DNA of 47,970 bases from positions 1 to 47,970 of the forward strand of contig CACYJV010000031.1 of assembly GCA_902774815.1 (NCBI GenBank), in the 5' to 3' direction. Positions 34,600 to 43,600 of the stretch are shown one piece after another. The notes below the pieces were generated by a model. It was given only the letters and a program-made list of their open reading frames with translations. It was not told the DNA's origin and made no database searches. Source of the stretch: an uncultured Prevotellaceae bacterium (GTDB taxonomy: Bacteria > Bacteroidota > Bacteroidia > Bacteroidales > Bacteroidaceae). The stretch's first letter is position 1; each line of letters begins with the position of its first letter. Both the position numbers and the translations under genes were made by a program.

Positions 34600-35427
34600 A
34601 TGGGAATAGTAATAGGAATAGACGTCGGCATCAGCACGACCAAAATAGTAGGAATCAATGCGAATGGCGATATCATCTCCCCCATTCGCATCAAGGCCAC
34701 TGACCCGGTTGCATCTCTTTATGGTGCATTCGGACGCTATCTTCACGACAATAGTATCAGCCTGAAGGACGTCGAACAGGTAATGCTCACAGGTGTGGGC
34801 AGTGCCTATATCGAAGATCCTGTCTATCAGTTGCCAACAGACAAGGTGGAAGAATTCATCGCCGATGGTCTTGGAGCACGCTTCGAAACTCGTCTGGATC
34901 GCATGGTTGTCGTAAGCATGGGCACTGGCACAAGCTTTGTCCGTTGCGATGGCGACAGCATCCGCCATACGGGTGGTATCGGCGTGGGCGGCGGCACCTT
35001 GCAGGGTTTGTCGCGCATCATGTTGAAGACCGACGACATCGTTCAAGTAGTGGAACTGGCCGACAGTGGCGACCTCTCGAAAATCAATGTACTCATTGGC
35101 GACATCAGTCCCCGCCCGTTACCCGGGTTGCCCAGTGACGCCATTGCCTCACTCTTCGGCAATGCACAGAGCGATGCTTCTCGTGAAGACATTGCCTTGG
35201 GCATCCTCTGGACTGTGTTGCAGAGCATCTGCAGTGCTGCCATCCTCTCGTCGATGGATTGTGGCATCAAGGACTTCGTGATGATAGGCAAACTGTCGAA
35301 ACTCCCTCTGTGCAAGCAGGTGTTTGCCGCATGCGAAAGCCTCTATGGTGTTCACTTCCACGTACCTCAGCACAGCGAGTTCAGCACAGCCATCGGTGCA
35401 GCGTTGAAATATTTCTCCAAAGGATAA
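34600..35427 (+). CDS. coaW: type II pantothenate kinase
   Basis: A 275-residue ATP-dependent kinase that phosphorylates pantothenate, the first step to coenzyme A, in the cytoplasm. The actin-like ATPase fold is visible: G-I-D-V-G-I-S-T-T-K at residues 6-15 (phosphate loop), G-T-G-T-S-F-V near 108 and G-G-I-G-V-G-G-G-T near 126. Length fits the type II enzyme of Staphylococcus (267). Type II enzymes are uncommon in bacteria, most of which use type I or III. It is the only cytoplasmic enzyme among exported neighbours here, with short gaps of 85 and 68 bases on both sides. Confidence 0.85.
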   Translation: MGIVIGIDVGISTTKIVGINANGDIISPIRIKATDPVASLYGAFGRYLHDNSISLKDVEQVMLTGVGSAYIEDPVYQLPTDKVEEFIADGLGARFETRLDRMVVVSMGTGTSFVRCDGDSIRHTGGIGVGGGTLQGLSRIMLKTDDIVQVVELADSGDLSKINVLIGDISPRPLPGLPSDAIASLFGNAQSDASREDIALGILWTVLQSICSAAILSSMDCGIKDFVMIGKLSKLPLCKQVFAACESLYGVHFHVPQHSEFSTAIGAALKYFSKG

Positions 35428-35495
35428 ACCTTCCATCTCATTTAACATCTCAAATCTACCATCATTTACAACAAAAAAAGAAAGGAACTAACCAA

Positions 35496-36848
35496 ATGAA
35501 AGCAATTAAAACCTTATTGTTCTTGCTTGCGATGGCCTTTTCTCTTCATGCCTCTGCAGGGCAGGTGAAGATGAAAACGGCTAAGGCTGCAGGCGAGACC
35601 ATGGCTATTGCCCTCAATGCAGGCATTCCCGTTACCCTCTCTTGGAGCGACGGAAGCTCTGAGGAACTGTTCACGACAGGACAGTTGCAGGAAATCACCG
35701 TGAAGGCTGCTAATCTGACTCTGAGTTCTGACAAGGATATCACGGCACTCTATCTTGCTGAGTGTGGGCTGACGGTTCTGGATGTGACGGGTGTGGCCGG
35801 CACGCTGCACCGCCTCTTCTGTCCCGACAACCAGCTGGAAACCCTGAACGTCAGCGGGTGCACCAATCTCGTGTCATTCGACTGTCAGGGCAACAAGCTT
35901 CGCTCGTTGAGTGTACTCAGCCCCAACATTGAAGACTTAAACATCGCCGACAATCAGCTGACCACCAACGGCTTGCGCAGTGCTGAGAATGTGACGTCGC
36001 TGGTTTGTGCCAACAACAAGATCACCGTTCTTAGCTATCTGTCGAGCATGTCCAAGCTGAAGACGCTCTTCTTCCAGAACAATTCCGTGTCAACGGCTGG
36101 CGTCTCGAAGAATGTTGCCTTGGTCGATGTCCTCGGCTTTAACAACAAGCTGACCGCCTTCAATGCCAAACCCCTCGTTGCACTGGAAAACGTATGGCTG
36201 GGCAACAACAAACTGCCTTCGCTCGACTTCTCTGACGACGTTGTGCTGGCAACGCTTTGTGCCGAGAACAACCAGCTTACTGAAGTGCTTACCAATCGCA
36301 CCATTCAGAAGACTTTGAAGGCCGTTGATCTCTCTGACAACGAGCTGCTCTTCAACTCCCTGCCCACCATCTACAACTCCACGTCAGCCACCTATACCCT
36401 CGATGGCTCGGTGGCACCACAGCGCCCCACGCAGATCTTCAACGACATGAATGTCGACGAGCGCTCAGAGTCGCTGGTCAATCTCATTGGCCGCAACGCC
36501 TGGAGTGCACCCACGTCGGCCAAGGTTACCATTGTCGATGGCAGTGGTAAAGAGCTTGTGGCCGACACCGACTACAAGTATGGCAGCTATCGTCTGACCT
36601 TCCTCACCGCTCCTCACGAGGGTGTTGTCGTCAATTTCACCTCGGCCAACTATCCCGACTTGGTACTTTCTTCGAAGCCTTTCAACGTCAGCGATCCTAA
36701 CGGCATCGTTCTGCTTGAAACCGAAAGCCTTGAGAATTCACCCGTCTATGACCTCAGCGGTCGCCAGATTGCCAATGGCAAGACGGCCAATGGCCAGCTG
36801 CCCAAGGGCATCTACATCATCGGTGGTAAGAAGGTGGTCGTGAAATAA
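35496..36848 (+). CDS. secreted leucine-rich-repeat protein with T9SS tail
   Basis: A 450-residue exported protein. The in-frame start at 35496 gives a signal peptide (1-21, ending H-A-S-A); the frame extends upstream into the kinase gene only by chance. Leucine-rich repeats of the N-x-L-x-x-L type fill about residues 80-300 (N-Q-L-E-T-L-N-V-S, N-K-L-T-A-F, N-Q-L-T-E-V-L). A beta-sandwich (about 310-410) follows. The C-terminus V-Y-D-L-S-G-R-Q ... K-G-I-Y-I-I-G-G-K-K-V-V-V-K is a type-A T9SS sorting domain. A binding or adhesion protein at the cell surface is likely. Confidence 0.8.
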   Translation: MKAIKTLLFLLAMAFSLHASAGQVKMKTAKAAGETMAIALNAGIPVTLSWSDGSSEELFTTGQLQEITVKAANLTLSSDKDITALYLAECGLTVLDVTGVAGTLHRLFCPDNQLETLNVSGCTNLVSFDCQGNKLRSLSVLSPNIEDLNIADNQLTTNGLRSAENVTSLVCANNKITVLSYLSSMSKLKTLFFQNNSVSTAGVSKNVALVDVLGFNNKLTAFNAKPLVALENVWLGNNKLPSLDFSDDVVLATLCAENNQLTEVLTNRTIQKTLKAVDLSDNELLFNSLPTIYNSTSATYTLDGSVAPQRPTQIFNDMNVDERSESLVNLIGRNAWSAPTSAKVTIVDGSGKELVADTDYKYGSYRLTFLTAPHEGVVVNFTSANYPDLVLSSKPFNVSDPNGIVLLETESLENSPVYDLSGRQIANGKTANGQLPKGIYIIGGKKVVVK

Positions 36849-36887
36849 TGGTAGTTTAACATGTTCATCTCGTAAAAATCAGTAATT

Positions 36888-39386
36888 ATGAAATATATAA
36901 CTCTCTTTGTGAGTTGCCTGTTTGCACTGACGACGGCCACGGCACAGTCGTTAAAGCTCGACAACTCCAACCTGAAGACTCAACAGCTCTTTCTGGGCAA
37001 GCAGGAGTTGCACATCGACTACAACGATTTCTCGACCGTGGCGGTGGCTGCTAATTGCGACTACCAGGCTTCCAGCAGCGACACTTGGCTGACAGTCAAG
37101 AGGATGGCCAATGGCAACACGGCTGTGTTCGCCTCTCCTAACTATGACATGTCGGCACGTACGGGCACCATCACCTTTACTTCGGCCGATGGCAGCGTTG
37201 TTCGCACCCTGCCTGTCGTTCAGGATGGTCATGATGCCACTGACCACAAACTGACGATAGCCTCCGGCACAGCCTCGCAGTACAACGCAGGAACGGGCGA
37301 GGGCATCGAAAAGAGCTACGACGGCGATCTCACCACGCTCTATCATTCGCCCTACAGCGGCACGCAGTTCCCCGTCATCCTTACCTATCAGCTTTCTCAG
37401 CCTTCCCATGTCGACTATGCTGTCTATACGCCGCGTCAGGATGCTAACGTCAATGGTAACTTCGAGCGTGTCAAGGTTGAGTATCAGCTCAATGGCTCGT
37501 CCTCGTGGACAGAACTCAAGACCATCGACCTCGGTGGAAGCGGCAGTGCTGCACAGATCACCTTTGGCGATGAGGGCGTTGACAATGTCAAGGCTGTGCG
37601 CTTCAGTGTGCTCAGTGGAACCAATGGCTATGCCAGCTGTGCCGAAATGGCCTTCTACGAGCGCGACAACTACATGAACGACATCCTCAAGCAGTTCTTT
37701 GCCGATGTGCTTTGCACGCAGCTGAAGCCTGAAGTTACGGCCGACAAGATTGAACAGATTCCTGTGGCCGAGATCCGCGAGGTTGCACAGCAGATCCTTG
37801 CCGGTACCTATTCCACGGAGTTCCGTCTTGGCGAGTTCACGGCTTATCGTCCGCTGACCGAGCTGCGCAACGAGCTCAAGAACAGCAATACCTACAATAA
37901 CCACGAGAACCCCACTGGCATCACCTTCGAGAAGGATCAGAATGTGATGGTGCTCGTTGAGGGCATCGGCGATGCTGGCGTGGCACTTCAGATTCGTAAT
38001 TTCGGACCAGACGACTTTGCCACGAGTACCTATCCGCTGCAGAATGGTGTCAACATCATCAAGCCGCTCAACAAGGGTAATGGCTACATCAACTACTACA
38101 CAACCAACTGGAAGACGGCTCCAGCCGTGAAGATCCACTTCCTTGGCTGTGTCGAAAACGGCTATTTCAGCCCCAAGTACAAGGGCCACACCAATGCCGA
38201 CTGGAAGCGCTTGCTGGCCAATGCCAAGGGCGACTGCTTCGACTTCCATGGCGAGTTCATCGATGGCGTCTTCCCAGTATCGGCCCTGAGGGCCAACTGC
38301 CCCAACGATGGCGAGTGGCTCATGGCCACCTACGACAGCATCGTGAGCATCGAGCGCGAGCTCATGGGCGTGTTCCGCTACAACCACGAGGTGCCTAATC
38401 GCCAGTGCGTCATCACCGTTGCCACCAGTGCAGGTCTCTATCACGCCTCTAACGATGGCTTCTGCGTACCCGTCAATGCACTTCGCGATCCCACCAGCCG
38501 CACCTACTTCGACTTCTGGGGTGCAGCCCACGAGCTGGGCCACAACAACCAGACCGACGGTCTGAAGTGGATTGGTCTGACCGAGGTGACCAACAACATC
38601 ATGTCCGCTTATGTTGAGCACAAGTTGCGTACCGATGGCTACCATCGTCTGGAGAACGAGTCCAATGCTTTCCGCTACTACGACTTCCTGCAGTACAATG
38701 TGCTGACGGGTGGACAGTTCCTGCCTCACGTCAACAACGATGTGTTCTGCACGCTCGTTCCCTTCTGGCAGCTGCTCGTCTACACCCGCATCGCCGGCAT
38801 CCAGGAGTCGGCTTATCCTGAGCTCTATGAAACCCTGCGCAACACGCCGGGCATCAGCTCGATGAGCGATGGGCAGTGGCAGGTCAACTTCATGCGTCAG
38901 TGGTGCAAGATCACGAAGACCAACTGGCTGCCTTACTTCAAGAAGGTCGGCCTGTTTAAGACCGTTGATGCCACAATCGGCGATTATGCGACGCGTACCA
39001 TCGTCATCACTGAAACAATGCTCAACACGCTGAAGACAGAGATCGAAGCCCTGAACTATCCTGAGCCGCCTGAAGCATTCTACTTCATCGATGTCAACAA
39101 CTACCCGGTATTCCGCGACAAGGCTGCTCTCGTGGCAGGCAATGTCGGTGCAGGCTGTTCACGTTCGGGCTCGAACGTCATCATCCAGCACAACCAGTGG
39201 AAGAATGTCGTGGGCTTCGAGACTTACAAGGCCGATGGCACACTGCTTCATATCACCAACTATGGACATGGCAACAGCGCCAACAAACCGCAGTCGACAA
39301 CCGTGGTTTGGAACACTAGCGAACAGCCTGCCTACATCATGGCAGTAGGCTTCGATGGTACCCGTGTGAAGTGCTACGAGCCATAG
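36888..39386 (+). CDS. M60-like metallopeptidase with BACON and F5/8 domains
   Basis: An 832-residue exported peptidase of the enhancin/mucinase type. Signal peptide 1-19; BACON domain (about 20-115), often mucin- or glycan-associated; F5/8 type C (discoidin) domain (about 120-260); linker; M60 catalytic domain (about 340-680) with H548-E-L-G-H552 and the downstream E566 as third zinc ligand (spacing typical of gluzincins); then a small C-terminal domain. Its members cut O-glycosylated mucins. The C-terminus lacks an obvious T9SS tail. A minus-strand frame (36951-38729) is a codon-bias shadow. Confidence 0.85.
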   Translation: MKYITLFVSCLFALTTATAQSLKLDNSNLKTQQLFLGKQELHIDYNDFSTVAVAANCDYQASSSDTWLTVKRMANGNTAVFASPNYDMSARTGTITFTSADGSVVRTLPVVQDGHDATDHKLTIASGTASQYNAGTGEGIEKSYDGDLTTLYHSPYSGTQFPVILTYQLSQPSHVDYAVYTPRQDANVNGNFERVKVEYQLNGSSSWTELKTIDLGGSGSAAQITFGDEGVDNVKAVRFSVLSGTNGYASCAEMAFYERDNYMNDILKQFFADVLCTQLKPEVTADKIEQIPVAEIREVAQQILAGTYSTEFRLGEFTAYRPLTELRNELKNSNTYNNHENPTGITFEKDQNVMVLVEGIGDAGVALQIRNFGPDDFATSTYPLQNGVNIIKPLNKGNGYINYYTTNWKTAPAVKIHFLGCVENGYFSPKYKGHTNADWKRLLANAKGDCFDFHGEFIDGVFPVSALRANCPNDGEWLMATYDSIVSIERELMGVFRYNHEVPNRQCVITVATSAGLYHASNDGFCVPVNALRDPTSRTYFDFWGAAHELGHNNQTDGLKWIGLTEVTNNIMSAYVEHKLRTDGYHRLENESNAFRYYDFLQYNVLTGGQFLPHVNNDVFCTLVPFWQLLVYTRIAGIQESAYPELYETLRNTPGISSMSDGQWQVNFMRQWCKITKTNWLPYFKKVGLFKTVDATIGDYATRTIVITETMLNTLKTEIEALNYPEPPEAFYFIDVNNYPVFRDKAALVAGNVGAGCSRSGSNVIIQHNQWKNVVGFETYKADGTLLHITNYGHGNSANKPQSTTVVWNTSEQPAYIMAVGFDGTRVKCYEP

Positions 39387-39423
39387 TTCGACTTCCGAGT
39401 TTCGCAATAGCTCTCTCAACTAC

Positions 39424-39457
39424 CACGCCGCGTTCCTCTCTGTAGGGACGCGGCGTG
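39424..39457. terminator. terminator after the M60 gene
   Basis: CACGCCGCGT (39424-39433) is the perfect complement of ACGCGGCGTG (39448-39457) with a 14-base loop, followed by TTGCGTTCTATTT. 37 bases after the stop codon. Confidence 0.75.
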
Positions 39458-39498
39458 TTGCGTTCTATTTATTTTCTCACATTTTTCTCCCCAAATAC

Positions 39499-39530
39499 TT
39501 GTTTATTTCAATGTAATATAGTATCTTTGC
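39499..39530 (+). promoter_or_regulatory. promoter of the stand-alone dockerin gene
   Basis: TTG at 39499-39501 and TATCTTTGC at 39522-39530, spacer 20 bases. The start codon at 39584 is about 50 bases downstream. Confidence 0.7.
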
Positions 39531-39583
39531 AGTGTATCTTGCGATGATAGCGTCGTGTAAAGATTTTAGAAGATAATAACTTA

Positions 39584-40021
39584 ATGAAAGGTAACGAAAT
39601 GAGAAGACGATTGACGACATTTATTGCTCTGGTCTTCGGCATCATCGGAGCAAATGCCCACTCTTTATCGGTGAACGATATCGGTGCGCATAAGGCTATC
39701 AAAGCAGCCACCAACGGCGATGTCAACGGCGACGGCAGCGTCACTATCGCCGACGTGACGGCTTTGGTAAATATCATTCTTGGTAACTCTGCCAACCCCA
39801 CTGAAGAAGGTGAGGAGAACGTAGCCGATGTCAACCAAGATGGCTCCGTGACGATTGCCGACGTCACTGCTCTCGTGAACATCATCCTAGGTAATTCAGG
39901 CGGCGGCAATGATGACCCAGACACGCCGGGCATTGGCACCGACCCACCCATTGACATAGGTGATGGCGACCTCCCCGTTGACGCTCGTGGCAATAACAGC
40001 TCCGGCAATTGGCAAGAGTAG
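39584..40021 (+). CDS. stand-alone secreted dockerin-type protein
   Basis: A 145-residue protein consisting of a signal peptide (residues 1-27, start at 39584 or 39599), one dockerin-type pair (about 45-108: D-V-N-G-D-G-S-V-T-I-A-D-V-T-A-L-V-N-I-I-L-G, then D-V-N-Q-D-G-S-V-T-I-A-D ...) and a Gly/Asp/Pro-rich tail ending S-G-N-W-Q-E. There is no catalytic or other domain. The calcium-binding loops keep the D-x-N-x-D-G-x pattern. It could be an adaptor or competitor for a cohesin-like receptor; none is recognisable in this window. Confidence 0.75.
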   Translation: MKGNEMRRRLTTFIALVFGIIGANAHSLSVNDIGAHKAIKAATNGDVNGDGSVTIADVTALVNIILGNSANPTEEGEENVADVNQDGSVTIADVTALVNIILGNSGGGNDDPDTPGIGTDPPIDIGDGDLPVDARGNNSSGNWQE

Positions 40022-40039
40022 TGTCCTGGCTTACAATGT

Positions 40040-40080
40040 TTTAATCCCAAATCGGCTATGTCGGTTTGGGATTAAATTTT
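40040..40080 (+). terminator. terminator of the dockerin gene
   Basis: TTTAATCCCAAA (40040-40051) is the perfect complement of TTTGGGATTAAA (40065-40076), followed by TTTT. 18 bases after the stop codon. Confidence 0.85.
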
Positions 40081-40199
40081 GCAATGATATATCAGTTTAC
40101 CTATAAGAGGCTGAAAGACTTAGGAGAAGTCGATATACTTATGGGAATCACCTTCTTATGTCGAACTCACGTTTATACAAGGGAATAATATAGCAGTTC

Positions 40200-40520
40200 T
40201 TGCTCCTTTACTCTACGCAAGCGTCCCTATGGGCCGAGCGGGCACAAAGACGCCCCGAAGGGGCTGCATCTCCTAGCCCAGGGCGTTCTTTCTCCGCTTT
40301 GCTACGCGCTCGCGCTCGGCTTTGCCGCTTTCGTCGAGAAAGAACTTGTTCGCTTTCGTAACAGCGTGGAGAAAGCTCCATCGTCGCACTGTAAGGGCAC
40401 CTCCTTTAGGACACGTTTTATGATTCTGCCCCTGTAGGACGCCATTACCTTTTGTGTCATCCCATCTCCCAGGGCGCAGCCCTGGGCTGTGTGGTGTTGG
40501 CCTTGCAGGCCGATTCTGTA
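40200..40520. repeat. REP-like intergenic repeat cluster
   Basis: Gene-free, rich in short GC palindromes: GCCCC-GAA-GGGGC (40252-40264), CCCAGGGC-GCA-GCCCTGGG (40468-40486) and GGCCT-TGC-AGGCC (40499-40511). A 10-base inverted pair GTTCTTTCTC (40285-40294)/GAGAAAGAAC (40336-40345) is also present. This is the style of interspersed intergenic repeats in Bacteroidales genomes. Confidence 0.6.
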
Positions 40521-40547
40521 CTATCTGCTATATTATTGCCTAAAAGC

Positions 40548-40591
40548 AACAGCAGCTATATACCTCACAATTGAAGCGTATAGCTGCTGTT
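40548..40591 (-). terminator. terminator of the C10 peptidase gene
   Basis: AACAGCAGCTATA (40548-40560) is the perfect complement of TATAGCTGCTGTT (40579-40591), 44 bases beyond the stop codon of the minus-strand C10 gene. Read on the minus strand it continues GCTTTTA. Confidence 0.8.
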
Positions 40592-40634
40592 GTATTATTA
40601 CCTCATCCTAATGTGCAGGATGGAGTGGGGCTCC

Positions 40635-43600
40635 TTACTTAACCACGAACTTCTTTCCGTTCTTGATGTAGATGCCCTTAGAGAGCGTCTCCACCTTGCG
40701 GCCCTGGATGTCATAGATGCTAACGGCATTCTGCTCATCAGCGTCGATGATCTTGATGCCGTCAGTGGACTCGTCATCCAGTGTGATGACCTTTGCACTG
40801 CCTAAATTGCTTGGCAACTCAAGGTAAGCCAGTCCGGCGGCAAGGTTTCCGCTGATAACTCGCTGGAAGTTGTTATTTGTCAGGATGTAGTAGTTGTTTT
40901 CAGGATTAGCATCTACGATATCCTTCATCTGAGTCGCCACCAAGACACCCTTCAGCAGGTTGTTGTCGGCAATGAGGTCAGACTTCTCAACAGCACCCAC
41001 GGGAGGCATGAAGATGTAGCCGCTGCCGCCAGTGCTGCTTGTCTTCATGACAAGTCCGAAGCCGGCAGGAATTACCTTGGTCTCATAGTCTCTCGTAGCA
41101 GTCATCGTGATAGAGGCGGAAGTGTTGTTCTTGGCCTTGTCCACCCAGTACATCCAGACTGAGACGGGGTCAACCCACCTCTTTCCGTTGAACTGGCGTG
41201 TGGTGAAGGGCACGCCGCTGGTGAACGACACGAACTTCTTCGTAGCCGATACGGGCGAAGCAAAGATGAACTCGTTCCAGAGGTCGTTGCTCTCACGATA
41301 GGTCTTCACCATCTTGGCAGGTACATAGACGGCGCACTTGTTCTTCGTCACGCCAACAAACGGATCGCCTACCACAGCGGCAGGAACCTCGCTTTCGAAG
41401 GTCACCTTGTTCAGCATGGAGCATCCGTTGAAGGCTGCGTCCTTGATGGTTGTTACAGTTGCAGGAATGCTGACTTCGGTCATCGTCGGGCTGCTATAGG
41501 TACCGGCACCAATCTCACTTACCACGAAGGTGTGTCCGGCATTGACGCCCTGAGTCACATTGTACTGTCCGGGAACGGTCACGGCCGTTGTGCCGGCAGA
41601 AGCGAAGTCGAAGACCTTCACGCTGCGGTCGGCAGTAGCAACACTCAGACCGAGCAGGTCGGCAGTCTCGCCATAGGTCAACGTGCTGACGGACTTGCTG
41701 GCGTTGCCAACAGTAATTGTGCCTGTGCCACCCTCGAATGCGGCAAATGCCATGTCACCAGTCTCGGGATCGGGCTCAACGCTCCAGGCGCGGTTCGTCA
41801 CGGTCTTTGCTGGAACGTTGGTCACACCGTCCTTGATGCTCGTGGCAGCCTGCAGACGAGTGTTCACGGCACCGCTTTCGGCCACCTCGTCCCATGCGGG
41901 AACCTCATAGGTCAGGCCATTGTAGGTGAACTGGACAGCGGGGTAGCGATGCTTGACGTATTCGCGTGCCTCGTAGAAGTCCATGGGCGATAGCTGTACG
42001 ACGTTGACCTGCATTTCGGTTTCGGTAGCAGGAACGTTCTCGCTACCCATGTATCCACGGAAGGGCTTGAAGCCGGTGTATTCGCCGGAAGTTCCGTTCT
42101 GATAAGTAAAGTAGTTACCATTGCCCTCCATCGAGTAGAGATACTTCACCTCGTTGAACCTGAATCTAGTAGCTGTGGAGGTACCGAAGAAGTCGTAGTT
42201 GTCGCAATCGACGATGGCATATGACTTTTCAACTTCAGTATTCTCAGCACTGAAGACGATGTCCTTGTTCGTCAGGCACCACTTGTCGCCTTCCGTCTGG
42301 TAGGTCTGGCCCGGCATGCTGATGATGTAGGGCACGTTGGCCTCGAAAGCAGTGGGGTAGTCGAAGTAGAGGGTGCGGAACTCATGGCCCTTGTACATGC
42401 GGAGCCAGAAGTTCTTGCCCTTGTCGTCCTTGTTGCGGAAGAAGTCAATCTCCTCGTTCTGGGCAGCATTAGTGATCTTCTGCACGTTGAACGGCAGACA
42501 GATGGTCGACCAGCCACGGGTAGCCTCGTTGCCCTCGAATCCGTGGGTGAACTTGCGGGTGTAGGAAACCTTGCCAGCATGGAAGGACATTGGAACGAAG
42601 GCTGCGTAGTTGTCGTTGAAAACAATGTCGGTCACGGCAGACGTACCCTTTACGACGTTCTTTGCTCCACCATTCTTAACGAGTGTCACTTCGCTGTCGG
42701 AATCAACATAGTAGATCGTGTTAGGATTGCTGTTAGCCCGGATGCTCTTTGGAGTGGCTGCACCTTGGAAGCTCAATGCAACAGCATTTTCAGGAACGGT
42801 AAAGTTCAAAGTGTTGCTGCTGGCCTGTCCGTGCAGTTTACCCTTGTCGTCCCACCACAAGAGGCCCTTGGTGATGGTATAGGTCTTGTATGTAATCTTG
42901 TCTGCTCTGTCACCCTTACCACTATAGAGGTCAAGCGTCAACTTGAGACCATAGTCCAAACCATCCCTGTACAAGTCGAACAAGTCGGAATAGTCGAGTT
43001 CTGACAAATCAATCTTCACGGTACCACCGGCAGGAATGCTGACGGGGAACAGATGAGCGGTGGATTTGCTAGAACCGTTATAAGCAGATGTTCCAAGGTA
43101 AGTGGATAGAGTGAGCATATCGTTATACTCCGCAGTACTGTTATTCTTCACTGTGATATATCCATTCACCTCATTACCATATAATGTGTTATTTGTGGTA
43201 CTTGTGCTGCTAGTTACACCATTGGTCATGTACCATGTGCAAGTCAGGTTACGGTTGACGGCTGTCTGCACCGTATAATTATAGGAAGCATCGGTAATTG
43301 CGCGGTCTGTATCGTAGAGAACCAGCTTGTTATCGGTTTCTCCAGGATTGAAGTTCAATTCAATATAACCGGAAGCACGTCCAGCAAGTTTCAAAGGCTT
43401 GTTGTCCTGGAAATTAGCATCTGCCACGCTACCGACATACAGGTTATAGACTCGTGTCATGGTGTTGAACGTGTTGTTAGTTGCGTAGAACCTCACGACT
43501 GAGTGCCAGTTATTAGCGCATTGGCCGATGATCTCGGTCTTGCTGGTGTCGAAGTCAAAGGTCTTTACGACCGTAAGCGTCATCTTGTTGTTCTTCACTA

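Noticed and set aside
36951-38729. 592-codon open frame on the minus strand
   Set aside because: It lies fully antisense to the M60 peptidase, whose HELGH motif, signal peptide and domain order are clear. High GC third positions of that gene keep the opposite frame open.
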